From Oehlia diaphana (taxonomy: Eukaryota; Glomeromycota; Glomeromycetes; Glomerales; Glomeraceae), in contig QZLH01000004.1 of assembly GCA_003833135.1 (NCBI GenBank), forward strand, positions 133,475 through 197,474: a stretch of DNA of 64,000 nt, in the 5' to 3' direction. The translations under genes were made by a program, and so were the position numbers. Shown piece after piece: positions 11,197 to 25,233 of this stretch (position 1 is the stretch's first letter; every line of letters begins with the position of its first letter). Under the pieces are notes generated by a model that was not told the DNA's origin, ran no database searches, and saw only the letters and a program-made list of their open reading frames with translations.

Positions 11197-13399
11197 ATGA
11201 CCATTCGACTACTGAAGACTTTTGTGTTCTTTATATTAATATCAACTTTGATACTTTCAGTACCAACTTTTGTTTATACTCGCGAAATTCTTGAGGATGA
11301 CGGAAATCTTAAATTAAGGCACGACTATAAACTTACTTTCAAAAAACCGTATTATTATAATCATACTGTACCGTTTTTTGATACATATGGGCGTAAGTCT
11401 TTTATAGGTTTTTTTGGAAAAATTTGTTTTATATAGGGGAAAAATTTTAACAAAAATTTCTCGAATTATTAGAAATGCTAATTGAATTAATTGATTTATA
11501 GATACTCTTCTTGCACCAGATTTTATCCGATTGGCGCCTAGTGTTCCAAATCACTCTGGTTCAATATGGGCTCAACTCCCAAACCCACATAAAGAATGGG
11601 AGATAAAGTTATCATTTAGAATTACAGGGAACTTTTATGTTGGCGGCAGAGGAATTGCGTTCTGGTACACCAAAGATCGCGCTGAAGAAGGACCAGTGTA
11701 TGGAAATAAGGATAAATGGGATGGATTAGTGATCATGTTTGAAACTGTCGACAATTCTAGAAAAGTGAGTTATATTTTCAATTCGGATTCTGGGTAACGA
11801 TAGTAAAAATTATTCAACTTTCTAATTCTTTATATAGCGTGAAAATCCCTCTATAATGGCACATTTTAATAATGGTTCCAAAATCTATAGTAATATAAGC
11901 GAACCTGTTGGCGCGATGCTTACCGGATGTCATAGATTGTTCCGCAATACAGCATCACCTGTATATGCCAGGATATCGTATTATAACCATATTATTAGGG
12001 TATTCAAATAATCATTTCTTGTTGAATTTCAATATATATTTGATTATAGCATAATATTTGATATTTTACTCATAGTTGGCAGTGGACGAAAATGACGGAG
12101 GAAAAGACTATCATCCATGCTTTGAAGCAAAAAATATATATCTACCAACTGGATATTATTTTGGAGTTTCTGTAAGCATTTTATAATTCTTTAAAAATAT
12201 TATAATGAATATGTATTTATTGGTACTTTCTAATTATTGAATTAGGCGACGGCAGAAGGAGAAACACCCGGTATGTCGTTTTTATCAAAACAAAAGTGCA
12301 TGAATAATTAAATTAACAATTATATTATTAAATTACTGTCAGATGATCACGATATTCTCTCCTTTGAAACTTACGAAATAAATCCTGTGGATAAACAGAA
12401 TGTAATTATACTGATAATTTTAAAATTTATGCCAGCATTTAATAACTTCCTTTTACCTTTTTTTTTTAAAGAGACCATTACGGCCCCATGAGGCCGAAAA
12501 AATAAAAAAGGCTTCAACAAAAAATTATGAGATACCCGAAGACATTAAAAAAGTAAGATTCATGAAATGGATGTGATTTCCTCTGAAATAATTCGTTTAC
12601 TTTTTTGATTTGATTGTTGTTTATTAGCGCATTGAAGATATTGAGAAAGTTGTATCGCATCCTAAAGAGGGTAGTAAGAATAGAGAAGATTCGGTTAGTA
12701 TACGTTTAAAATATATCTATAAATAGCCCTTTTTTTTATTATGAATAATTTAAATTCATAATTACTTTCATATGTTAGAGAAACATTGATTTTATTAAAG
12801 GGATGCAGACCAAAATTTTTGAATCGCTCGATAGATTACATGAATTAATGCGAGAACCCGGAGGTGTAAATTATAACGATCATGCTAGTGAAACAAGCGT
12901 TACTGAAAGACAATTATCTGTTATTTCGTAAGACTTATTCAACTTTATTCTTGATGTTTGATATTTAAATTTACTCCAGATTAACATCTATTTTGATTTT
13001 TAGACAAAAATTGGATAAGGTTATAGCTAGCATATCTTCTCTTGAATCTAGAGTGTCAAAACTATCTGTAGGTTCGAGCGATCATGCAATAAGAAATTTA
13101 AAGGAAGACATACAGCGAATGTTGGGAAGAATTGAGATCATAGATGTAAGTTATATTTTTATTATTTTTTACGTTAATGACTTTTGTATTCACTAACATT
13201 TCCAATGCGTTTTTAGAACCGAATTACTGGGCATTTTCGCCAAACGCATCAAAACTCAAAAGATAAGGAATCAACCACATCTATATGGTTATATTTCTTC
13301 TTATATACCACTCTATTTATAGTTGCTGCAGTAGGTTTACTCGCGTTATTTGTATTATATCAGAAAAAAATGGAAATGAATCGGAAAAAATTCTTTTGA
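11197..13399 (+). CDS. LMAN1: L-type lectin cargo receptor, ERGIC-53/Emp47 family
   Basis: Eleven exons, phases consistent, 473 aa: 11197-11392, 11502-11764, 11838-11999, 12076-12171, 12246-12270, 12343-12401, 12472-12552, 12628-12693, 12779-12927, 13004-13145, 13217-13399. These type I membrane lectins carry glycoproteins from ER to Golgi. Seen: N-terminal signal peptide (VFFILISTLILSVPTFVYT), lectin core (SGSIWAQLPNPHKEWEIKLS, GRGIAFWYTKDRAEEGPVYG, WDGLVIMFETVDN), a DENDGGKDYHPCFEA loop with paired Cys as in ERGIC-53, then helical coiled-coil sequence, one membrane span (YTTLFIVAAVGLLALFVLY) and cytosolic tail QKKMEMNRKKFF. The terminal KKFF matches the known ERGIC-53 signal combining ER retrieval (KK) and ER exit (FF). 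Confidence 0.94.
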
Positions 13400-13688
13400 T
13401 TATCATGATTTTAAAAAGGACATTATCATTTTGTTTATCATTTCATTTGAGTTATTCTTAAATTTTGACAATCAAAAAAAAAAAAAGGTTTATTACCCTT
13501 TCTTCAAATACATATAGTACCTTTATATAGTTATTTAATAAAATAAAAAATCCAATCGGAAAATATTTAAATAATTTCATGGATCGTCAAGCACGTTTTA
13601 GATGTTACACTGCATAACACCACATTGATATCTGTCTCAATTGGAGCCAGCTATAGTATTAATCTAAGTAATCTAGTAGTCATTGACA

Positions 13689-15877
13689 ATGGGTAATAAA
13701 TTTGAAGCGCTCTTGAATAAATCAAATTCAACTTCGCCAACTTCAACTTTCCGTAGTACTTCTTCACAAGCTTTACAAGGGCAGAGTAGTTCTAGTTCTT
13801 CCGATATTAACGGAGAATACGTCACTATAATTGAGGGCTTAAAAAAAATATATAATAATAAAATCAAACCATTAGAAACCACTTATAATTTTGAAAGTTT
13901 TCATTCGCAACCTTTAACTGATAGTGATATTGAAGCCAAGCCAATTGTTCTTTTGATGGGACAATATTCAACAGGAAAAACTACTTTCATTAAATATTTA
14001 TTAGGAAAAGAATATCCTGGTATTATATCGGTTTATACCGTATTTAATTTACTTTTGTAATACAAAAGGAATATACTTAAATTTTTATTTTTTTATTTTG
14101 CAGAAAGTCATATTGGCGTAGAACCAACAGTGAGTTTAAAGAAAATTTGTTTTTATTAAGAGCCTCAGATAAAATATTGAGCAAAATGTTATTTAATGGG
14201 ACTCTTTAAATTGCTAGCCAAAAAAAATATTTTTTGATTTCTTGTATGATCAGTAATGCCATTCCGTATTTTTTGATCGAAATTTAGACGGATCGTTTTG
14301 TAGCCGTTATGAATAGCGTTGAAGATCGAGTTAGTATAATTACAATTATTTCTTTTTTTTTCAAATATTTACCTGATTTTAAAATTAAATCTTATTTGCA
14401 GGTTATTCCAGGTAATGCTGCAGCTGTAAATGCTCAATTACCATTTCGAGGACTAAATAAATTTGGACAAGCATTTTTGTCCAAGTTTCAGGTATTTTGT
14501 TTTCAAATTCATATATAATTATAATTATTATAATCGATACATTTTACGTATTGTTTTTACATAACAGGTTTCACAACTTCCTTCACCTGAGTTGGAAAAT
14601 ATGACTATCATTGATACCCCCGGAATCCTTGCTGGCGATAAACAACGAATAGATCGTGGTTATGATTTTACATCTGTAATTGAATACTTTGCAGAGCGAG
14701 CGGATTTGATATTGTTACTATTTGACGCACATAAATTAGATATTTCGAATGAATTTAAAATGGCGATTCATTCGTTAAAAGGACAAGCAGAGAAGGTTAA
14801 AGTTTTGCTAAATAAAGCAGATATGGTAGATGAACAACAATTAATGCGGGTATACGGGGCGCTTATGTGGTCATTAGGTAAAGTCGTTCAAACACCCGAA
14901 GTAATGCGAGTGTATCTGTGTTCATTTTGGTCCGAAAAGCCTCCAAATGTATTCGAGGACTGTCGAACTTTAATAGAAGCTGAGCAAAATGATTTACTTA
15001 AAAGTATGCGAGAACTACCCCGTAATGCAATTATTAGAAAGATAAACGAAATCGTTAAAAGAGCCAGATTAGCAAAGGTAAGCCATAACGTGTTTTTTCC
15101 CGTCTACTTGAATATTAAGCGAGAAATTATTTTTTTTAACAGGTGCATGCTTATATTATTGGGCATTTAAAAAAAGAAATGCCGGCAATGTTTCGTAAAC
15201 AATCCAAACAGAATGAACTTATTAATAGATTAGATAAAGAATTTATAACAATAATGCAGCGTCATCAATTAGCGCCAGGAGATTTTCCAAACGTGGAAAG
15301 ATTTAAACAAGGTTTAAGACTTCACAAATTTGAAAATTTTCATAGTCTTAAGCCAAATATATTGGAAAGAGCAGAAGATGCAAGTATATTTTTAAATTAA
15401 TCTTTTTCATGATTTCTTTGATTTTCCCGTATTTAAACTTCCTATTACGGTACTCATTAGGCGCTTGCTAATGACCTGCCAAAATTAATGGCTAAATTTC
15501 CTCAAGGAAATAGAGCATTATTACCTGGCGAGCGCAATCCTTTTGAAGGTTCTGAACCAAGTTATCTTGATTCAGAGCTTCCTCCCAGTTATTGGGAATT
15601 TTCTTCAGTTGATAAATCTTCCGTTATGCCGCAATTCAATTCTTTGCATCCTGTTGATGGAAAAGTTTCTGGTGCTTCTGTCAGACCTGTTTTGATGGAA
15701 ACAGGTTTATCAAATGATATACTTAAAAAAGTTTGGAATTTGGCTGATTGGGATAATGATGGATACATGGATGCAGATCAATTTGCTGTAGCTATGCACC
15801 TTTGTAAAGGTGTTTTATCTGGTGGTGAATTACCAGACGAATTACCAAAATCAATGGTTCCTAATAGGAAGGTTTAA
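13689..15877 (+). CDS. EHD-family dynamin-like ATPase with C-terminal EH domain
   Basis: Seven exons, 550 aa: 13689-14019, 14104-14129, 14288-14329, 14402-14491, 14568-15077, 15143-15379, 15461-15877. EHD proteins bind ATP, oligomerise on membranes and drive endocytic recycling and tubulation. Seen: P-loop GQYSTGKT at residues 91-98, IGVEPTTDRFVAVM switch region, IDTPGILAGDKQRIDRGYDF, LNKADMV as the G4-like motif, a helical domain (GHLKKEMPAMFRKQSKQNEL), an NPF motif near 438-440 and a C-terminal EH domain whose EF-hand loop DWDNDGYMDADQF begins at 508. The last intron starts with GC, not GT (GCAAGT at 15380; AG at 15459-15460); only this join keeps the frame ERAED-ALANDLPKLM. The ATG at 13689 gives MGNKF. 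The 289-bp spacer from the lectin gene is AT-rich. Confidence 0.95.
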
Positions 15878-16373
15878 ATATATTCAAAAAATTAAAATTA
15901 GAATAATTAGAATAATTTAAGATAAACTAGTAATCAGCTACTATTTCAATAGATTATCCTTTAATTGACTTTAGGTTATAAAATTCATCTTTGTTTTTAT
16001 TCCATATTTCTTATATCATATTACTAATTTTTTATTTAATCACTTTTATGTTTTTTACAAAACCAAAAACTTAATTTTGTTTAAAATAAAAAAAATAAAT
16101 ATTTTTTAAATTTTTTATTACAAGTATAAATTTGTAAAAATTTTTTATATGATATATAAATTTTACTTTAAATAATTGCATAAAATAATTACAAAATTTA
16201 GTTAATATATTTATTATTAAGTATTAGCAACATAATTTAATAAATCAATATTAAATAAAATAATAAATAAATAAATTTTATATAATTAAATTATTTAAAA
16301 AAAATTTACTTTAAAATTTACTAAATATTATTATTATTTAAAATTTATTTATTTAAATTGTAAGTTATTAATT
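15878..16373. other. Convergent spacer between the EHD and COG4 genes
   Basis: 496 bp of about 85-90% A+T, including long TA-rich runs. 3' flanks of both genes; no other structure seen. Confidence 0.4.
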
Positions 16374-19338
16374 CTATAGTTTTAGTTTTGAAATTTCTTC
16401 AGCATTAAAATCAATTCTATAATAAAATTATAATTAAAATTATTATTAAATTTAAACTTAAAAGCAATATATTTATAAAATAATTTACCGTAATCCAACT
16501 ATCTTTTTTATTTCAGTAACAGTTAATCTCCATGTAATTGAACTTGTTGCTTTAGTAGTACTTCCCCAATATTCATAAATTTCAGATAACTAAATAAAAT
16601 TAATTTAGTTAATTGTATTTTTTTAAAATTATTATATCAAATTGACTGTACTTACAGATTCCAAATTAAGTAAAGTTGAAATTTGATTTAATCTAGTAAA
16701 TTTATCTCTAAATGGCCATTGCATTTTAGCTGAAAAATAATTACTTACAGATCGCAAATCTTTATCAAATCTTAATGCACCATACTTTTTTAAAATAAAG
16801 AATAAGTTGTTAAAAAAACTCATTAAGTTCATTAAGTATAAAATTATTTACTAAATAATAATACCTGAGTGAATTTTGTTACAAAAACAGTTTTTTCCCA
16901 CAAATTAATAACAGATTCTAAAATATGTATCATAATTTGATTATAATTATTTTCTGTAAATGTTGCCTAAAATTTTAGAATTAAATTAAAAATATATTTC
17001 AAAAATAAAAATATGATATAATTCTCACAATTTACCTGATAAACTTTAATTAAATTATCAAATCCAGTTACAAATCTTTTAGCAAAATTATCATCTGCTT
17101 CTTGTTCATGATATTCATCTTCATCTAATACATATTTAATATCTTTATAAGCTTCTTGTAAAATAGGTCTAATTCTTGGTTTAATCATTTGAGTAAAAAG
17201 TTCATTTAATCCACTCTAAGAATTATATAATTTAGTTAAATATATAAGTTATAAACAATTAAATTATTATTTAAAAATTCACCTACTTGTAATATTGGTT
17301 TAAAATTATCAGTAGTAATATTATTTAATGAAGTGAACCATTTTTCAACTATTTTATAATCATTTTTAGTTATTGAAGGAATTGTTATTAATTCCGATGT
17401 AAGTCTTTGCATATAATCACAACTAACATCCAAATTGTTCAATAAAATCTAAAGAAATAAAAAAAAGTCGAGTAAATAATAAGAAATTCATCGAAAAGAG
17501 ATAAAATACGTACCATATAACCAAATTTTGCATCTTTTGGTTCTGCGGTTGCGAATGCGGTTAATAGTCTCTCTTTAAACAAAGCAAGATAATCATCTTT
17601 CAAACTTTGATTAACTAAATTAACCATTGATGTTAAACATTCCATATCAGATGTCATTACAGTTCTTGTTAAGCATTCCTTGAGAATATAAAACACGTCT
17701 TCAACACAACTTGAAGAAGTGCTTCCTTCTTCATATTTGTCTATTCTCATGGCCTATAAATCTATAATTTGTAAGCTACTGTTTATAGTAATTATTAGCT
17801 TAATATCAAAATTTACCTTCTCAATAGATTTTTTAAGGAAATATTCCTCTATAACAACAAAATCATTCATTAATGATTTTACTTGTTTTAATAAGCCACT
17901 ATTTTTGATAATAACTGATGAATCATACTTATTGGCGTCTTTTTCTAACAGTGAAACATCAGTACCATTAACTTGCATTGCTTCTACTTCCAGCTGAAAT
18001 AAAAAATATTTAGCCCAAAAAATAAAATAAAGTAAAATAGATATTATTATTATTATTTTAATTACTTTGGTTCTTGATTCCAAAAATCGATAATATAAGT
18101 GAGTTCTTGCACTAATCATTGCTAATTCTGATAATATAACATCAAGTTCTCTTGGATCTGGTATAATATCAACTTCTTTTAATTGTCCAGGCTTTTGCAG
18201 ACCTGAAATTTTTTTTTGTGTATTATAATGCGTTTGAATATCTAACAATTTTCGCTGAATTTGTCTTTCATCAAAAAAAGTATCCAGGATAATTTGGCTT
18301 TGTTTATCACATTCTTCTTGGAGTCTTTCAATAACTCGAATCATCTTTCCTGGACCATAATGTGTTTCAACAGCAGATTGATGCTGATCTATAATATGTG
18401 CTATATTCTCAAAAAGTTTGGTTAACACATTTCCATAAAAGTTTGTTCCAATAGCTACAAAATTCAAAGAAAATTAATAAAACAACTACAAATAATAATA
18501 AAAACAATAATATGACTTTGTTCCTTACCCATTTCAGCTAAATTTGCTTGACTTTTTCCTGCAATAATACCACAAACAAATTTTGAATATTTATCTAATC
18601 CTTCAGTTTCCTTTCCAATTAAAGGGAATAATTTAAAAAATCTACTTATGTTTTCCTGATCTCTATTATAAACAGCTGCTTCAAATTCTCTACTAAAAAT
18701 AACAAAGAGATTTTCTTTCGCATCACATAAAGTTTTTGTTGGTATATCAGGATATTCGGATGAAGGTACAGAATTTTCTGCAAATTCTCCTTCAAGTATT
18801 TTTTTATCTAATGCTGATACTCGATTAACATATGAAGCAGCAGTTTCATAATCCTTCATATACATTGCTTGATGTAAACCAGTAATACAAAGTTTTAATT
18901 CCTGTACATCTTCAACAAGTTTTATGGATTCTTGAACTCTACTTTGTTCTAAATCTAATTGCCGTACTTGTGCGCTAATTCGTTCTGCTACTAACGAAGT
19001 ACTATTTATTATGTTTAATAAATTTGCTGCTTGTGTATGTAATGTACCTAATTGTGGCCTAGAATTAGATAATATTATTAAATCTAAATAAGTTTTAAAA
19101 CAAAATATTTCTTCTTGTTTTTTTATTACCTTAAAACTTCCAATTTATCTAATTCTGATTCAAGTTTTGATCTTCTCTCTAATAATTCATCCAAATTATT
19201 ATCAACTTGATTTTCTTCCAAATCTAATAACTGAAGACATTCTTGTATGTCTTCAATATTTGTCAAGGATTTTAAATACGTTAATGAAAGTTTCGGTGGA
19301 TGTGTTGTTGTTTTCGGTGCCTTGGTTGTAACCGGCAT
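16374..19338 (-). CDS. COG4: Conserved oligomeric Golgi complex subunit 4 (COG4)
   Basis: Eleven exons, phases consistent, 753 aa: 19338-19130, 19058-18529, 18454-18066, 17993-17817, 17753-17514, 17448-17287, 17215-17036, 16966-16865, 16784-16656, 16589-16489, 16416-16374. COG4 is in lobe A of the COG tether and helps retrograde intra-Golgi vesicle capture and SNARE assembly. Recognisable blocks: N-terminal coiled coil (DNNLDELLERRSKLESELDK), LHTQAANLLNIINSTSLVAE, FSREFEAAVYNRDQENISRF, HYGPGKMIRVIERLQEECD, ISARTHLYYRFLESRTK, VEDVFYILKECLTRT and the family C-terminus TWRLTVTEIKKIVGLRIDFN followed by AEEISKLKL. Length is close to the human protein (about 785). Divergent from ANP32. Confidence 0.94.
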
Positions 19339-19563
19339 TTCCTGTTGAATTGTTTTGATGTCGAGAAAATTTTTGCGATAAATTCAATTAACATCTTCGA
19401 TCTGTGATCAGATCAACCGTCTGTCCAACGAGCGTCTGTCTATTAAAAGACAGTCTATCGACATTTTCGTCGTCGCACCGAATATACGCGTTTTTTGCAA
19501 CTAGAATAGATGTTTGCTTTCGGTTTGATCTAACGTAGGCTTTTACAAAAATAAATATTAAAC
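19339..19563. promoter_or_regulatory. Shared divergent promoter of COG4 and ANP32 with an ACGCGT site
   Basis: 225 bp between start codons, less AT-rich than most spacers. An ACGCGT palindrome lies at 19486-19491. In ascomycetes ACGCGT (MCB) is bound by MBF for G1/S transcription; that this applies here is inference. Confidence 0.4.
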
Positions 19564-21351
<1,788 letters not shown>

Positions 21352-21912
21352 CATTAATTTTATTATACATAGTTTTTTAAAAGTTCGAGTATTTTCATTT
21401 GATGATTACTCAAATTATTTTTTATCAAATTATTTTTTTTGCATCCATACTTTTAATATAGATATATTAGGATACTCTATTTCATAATTATAAAAAAAAG
21501 GGATGTGATATGAATTACATCAAACAAAGATTTTTGAATTAACGCATTTGTAAAGTAAATCTTCACTATATCGTTTTTTTTTCAGTCTTTGAATAAAATT
21601 AAACTTTTTAAAAAACTGATTACTTTTACGCGTATCCTTATAATGCACGTGTTTACTCTTTTATCTAATTAATGTTTATTTATGTAATGTGTCTTTTTAA
21701 TTTATACTGCAACTTTATTCACTTTGAGAAATAAAAATTGGTTTATGTTAATAATAATAACGGTTAATTATTCAATTAATAAATAGCTATTTATAGTTAA
21801 GTGATTAGATACATGTACTTGAATTTTATTGGTAGATAAGGCTAGCTGCGTATTTGTTCAGTTCATAAAGTATTCAAAACTACAAAACTGCCCTTTTGCT
21901 AGCGAGTAGTAA
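21352..21912. other. Spacer between ANP32 and riboflavin kinase
   Basis: 561 bp of AT-rich 3' flank and promoter; no ORF, RNA gene or repeat recognised. Confidence 0.4.
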
Positions 21913-22670
21913 ATGGCACAATTAAATACAGCACGACCTCTTATCGTAGGACCTGATGTTCCTATTTCACCATATCCTATAAAAATGAAAGGAGAAGTAG
22001 TTCGAGGATTTGGAAGGGGAAGTAAAGAATTAGGGACCCCAACAGGTAGAAATGTTTTTTCAATTCCAATAATTAAATCATCGAAAAGATTAAGAATTTG
22101 AGATCGATTAATTTTTTTATGTTAATTAAAAAGCAAATCTTCCGGAGGAAGCAACAGAAGCTCTTTGTAAGGATATAGAAACAGGAATTTATTTTGGATG
22201 GTCACAAGTTGGAAATGATCCTACTGTATACCCAATGGTAATGAGTTTAGGTTGGAATCCTTATTATAAGAATGAAAAACGTAGTGCGGTACGCATACAT
22301 TTATATATATACATATGATAATAACGCGAAATAATTCTTTTATTATTAAAGAGAATTCGTATCCACTTTATTTTTATTAATTAGGAAGTTCATATAATGC
22401 ATACATTCCCTGAAGACTTTTATGGAGTGGAATTACGTGTAGTCGTATTAGGTTATATTCGCCCAGAAAAAGATTATAGTTCACTTGGTATGAATTATTA
22501 TTTATTCATTTTTCCTTTTTTAATAAAATAAATCCATTAATTAATTTTTTTTTAAACTAGACGCTCTGATTAATGACATTAATATAGATATACAAGTGGC
22601 GAATAATTCACTCGCAAGACCTGCATATACGGAATATAAAAAAGATCAGTTATTTGGGATATCTGGTTGA
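21913..22670 (+). CDS. FMN1: Riboflavin kinase
   Basis: Exons 21913-22045, 22134-22288, 22385-22487, 22561-22670 join to 166 aa, the usual size of a monofunctional riboflavin kinase. It converts riboflavin and ATP to FMN. Signature blocks: [20 protein letters not shown] followed across the first junction by ANLPEEA (the PTAN motif that binds Mg-ATP), [49 protein letters not shown] with the catalytic Glu region, and [20 protein letters not shown]. It is tail-to-tail with CSL4, 14 bp between stop codons. Its product FMN precedes FAD, the cofactor inferred for the reductase domain of the fusion protein at 49-55 kb; the link is only biochemical. Confidence 0.95.
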
Positions 22671-22684
22671 ACTCATTAAATTCA

Positions 22685-23541
22685 TTAAAATGGTTTCGCG
22701 CATTTTCGAAGTTCAATTGCTTTTGTCTTTGTACATTGCATTTCTTGCCATGATATTGGTATCATAGCAGCACCTATAAGTTTATTAGAAATAAAAAAAT
22801 TTAGTATCATAACATAAATATTTAAATATAATTAAAAAATCTTATATACCCTCTATACTTTGTGCATAAATTACGCCAAGTTCGTTCTTGGCTGTTGATA
22901 AGTAATAAGATCGAGCATCTCCTAAAGAAATCTATGATTCGATTTTGTTAAAATTAAGATTATTTAAAATAAAAAAAAAATATAAAAATATAAAAATAAA
23001 TAAATACCACTTCTGCTCTGATTATATCTCCGGGTCTAAAGGATTCATGAATCTTGACCTTATCTCTCTCTGTTGCGCGTACGTCTTGTTGACTTAAAAA
23101 AGATTAAAAGATAAATTAATACCTTATATATAAAATAACTCTCGAGAAATATGTGTAATATATATACCGTATTATTCCTTGAAAATCTTCTTTACAGGGC
23201 GAATTATCTACGACCATTATGGACACAACGGCTTCTTTAGGTGTTATACGAATTACTTTACCTGTTATCTAATAATTATAATTAGGTATTTACGTTTACA
23301 AAATTTAAACAAACCCTCAAAAACTTACGAGGCTACAAACTTCCGGTATGGCTGACTGTTGTTTTTCCCTTGATACGGTCAATACAAGTGTTTCTCCTTC
23401 TGCTGTTTGTTTAGACACTCGTTTCATGCCAACCACACTTGCATATAACAGGTTGCCACGAACATAAGTGCCAGGGCCAGCAACATAATCTTGAGCAAAA
23501 CCTAATCTTTGACCGGGTGTAACTATATTCTTAGTATTCAT
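22685..23541 (-). CDS. CSL4: Exosome complex component CSL4 (EXOSC1)
   Basis: Exons 23541-23329, 23268-23168, 23092-23008, 22931-22850, 22773-22685 join to 189 aa, near the human 195. Csl4 is an S1-domain cap subunit of the RNA exosome. Seen: N-terminal domain VTPGQRLGFAQDYVAGPGTY with GNLLYASVVGMK, then the S1 domain (ITGKVIRITPKEAVVSIMVV, FQGIIRQQDVRATERDKVKI, FRPGDIIRAEVISLGDARSY, YLSTAKNELGVIYAQS), and the C-terminal zinc-ribbon-like segment PISWQEMQCTKTKAIELRKC. Divergent from the securin-like gene with 173 bp between start codons. Confidence 0.94.
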
Positions 23542-23714
23542 ATTTGTATTGCAATTATCGAAGTAATTTTTTATTTTTAATTTCCAAAATCACGATACAA
23601 ATAATTATCGAAGTAATTGTATTTTAAATATTAAAATTTTATCGTCACGTGTATTTGATCTTGGCCAAAACAGTTACACCAATTCAAGTATCCCAAGTCT
23701 TTTACGCGTAAATA
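23542..23714. promoter_or_regulatory. Shared divergent promoter of CSL4 and the securin-like gene; ACGCGT at 23704-23709
   Basis: 173-bp intergenic. A 12-bp palindrome TTTACGCGTAAA ends three bases before the securin-like ATG, containing an ACGCGT MCB-type core at 23704-23709. A CACGTG lies about 60 bp upstream. Cell-cycle control of a securin would fit an MBF site, but its position so close to the ATG would place it in the leader. Confidence 0.4.
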
Positions 23715-24334
23715 ATGTTACGTTCTTCGAGGCAACAACAAGCCATAGAAGGCAAAGAAAACGCAGTAACCATAAATATCACCAAAAGTTCTCAGACGGC
23801 AAAAACGCAAGGTGGTAATGCTTTAAGAGACCTTACCAATAAAACACCACATTTGAAGACAGTCAAATTTGGGGATGTGGACAGAAAGAAAGTTGAAAAG
23901 AAGAAAATGAAATCAAAAAAAACGCATGATGATGATGATGATGTTCCGGATATTGAGTATTGTCCTCCATCCATAGAAGGTTTGAATTAATTAACTTACG
24001 TGCGGAAAGAAAAGATTGTATGATTAACATATTTTTGTTAAATAAGAGCCACCGTTCGAACCAGATGACGAAGATCTTAAGATTAATTTCGAATTTTTCA
24101 AACATCCACTCAACTTTGACGTGTACGAGTTTGAAAATATTATCTATGAAGAACTACCAATGCCAAAGATTGATGAAAAGGATTTATGTTATAGAAAAAC
24201 CATGACTGAAGAAGGCAAGTATAATAGTAATAATATAATTTCTTTATTGTCCTCCTTTATTTCAAAAACGTAAAACTAACTTTTACAAAGAATTATTTGG
24301 TTTTGACAAATTGTATATTAATGACATTATTTAA
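23715..24334 (+). CDS. Securin-like anaphase inhibitor (candidate)
   Basis: Preferred model: exons 23715-23979, 24047-24214, 24291-24334, 158 aa, with a final GC-AG intron (GCAAGT at 24215). Without that intron the frame stays open to a stop at 24273, with an AT-rich tail. Securins hold separase inactive until APC/C destroys them. Seen: KEN box at residues 14-16 (EGKENAV), a D-box-like NALRDLTNKTP lacking the usual leading Arg, a basic patch (DRKKVEKKKMKSKK), VPDIEYCPPSIEEPPFEPDD resembling the conserved securin core, and FFKHPLNFDVYEFENIIYEE, which parallels the FNPLDFESFDLPE region of vertebrate securin. Securins are poorly conserved, so this is a motif-based call; another APC/C substrate is possible. 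Confidence 0.62.
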
Positions 24335-24392
24335 ATGGTTAAATGCAATAAAATAAATTTTCTAAAAAAACGCGTTTTAGGATTCAATTGGT

Positions 24393-24975
24393 TTAATCTG
24401 CTGCTGGTATCTGTTCCCCCGTTATAGAGCAATAGAGTTCAGCAACTTCAAACCATTCTTCTTCATAAGCCACTTGTGCTGGCTATTCAATAAAATCGTT
24501 TTAGTCATAAATAATAAATATAAAATAAAAGAAACGAAGCCTAAACGCACAGTTTTTCCTTCTGAATTTTTAACAAATGGATCCGCACCATGGCTAAGTA
24601 ATTTTCGAGCCACTTCTACATTTTCTGCAACATATAGAGGTGTATCGTTATCATTATCACGAATATTCACATCTGCGCCTTCTGATATCAAAAACTCAAT
24701 TAAATCAAGATGATTATATGATGATGCTGCTGCTAATGGGGTGTATCCGTTAGAATCTTTAGAATTTGGAGACAATCCACTTCTTATAAGTTCCTAAATG
24801 AGAATTAGAATTTAAAAATCGGTCTTTTTTAACAGAGAACAATTAACATTAAATTTACCGTAACGCGTTGTATGTCACCGTTAGCTAGACAAACGAATGA
24901 ATTAGAATAGTAAGTAACAAAGCTATTTTTGTAAATAATTTTTTATATACCTGCAGCAACCCAAATATTTGACAT
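24393..24975 (-). CDS. Small ankyrin-repeat protein (YGL242C-like)
   Basis: Exons 24975-24951, 24884-24859, 24793-24551, 24482-24393 join to 127 aa. It starts MSNIWVAAANGDIQRVTELI, then two to three ankyrin repeats (SKDSNGYTPLAAASSYNHLD, DNDNDTPLYVAENVEVARKL, GADPFVKNSEGKTPAQVAYE) and ends CSITGEQIPAAD. The whole protein is one small ankyrin module, like fungal proteins of the YGL242C type; molecular partners are unknown. It lies tail-to-tail with the securin-like gene, about 58 bp apart, and divergent from the HLTF-like gene (258 bp). Confidence 0.88.
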
Positions 24976-25157
24976 TCTTTTTTGATATCTAATACAAGAT
25001 GAAAGATGGCTACTTTTAATTGGCAAATATAATCACGTGATTTAATGATTGGTTACAAATAGTCTCGTATGAACGTCAACAACAACTCTACTCGCTCTAC
25101 CTCTCTTCCTCTTTGCAGGTAAATTTTTTTTGTGAGTATGACTGTAAAGTCTTTTTT

Positions 25158-25226
25158 ACGCGAAATTTAAAAGTTAACTTATTATTTATTAATTATATTC
25201 GAGAGATTAATTACCTTCGACGCGAA
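25158..25226. promoter_or_regulatory. Two ACGCGAA cores upstream of the HLTF-like gene
   Basis: ACGCGAAA at 25158-25165 and ACGCGAA at 25220-25226, 76 and 14 bp before the ATG at 25234. These match the core bound by MBF/SBF-type KilA-N factors in ascomycetes, which often control replication and repair genes. Function here is inferred. Confidence 0.3.
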
Positions 25227-25233
25227 CATAAAG

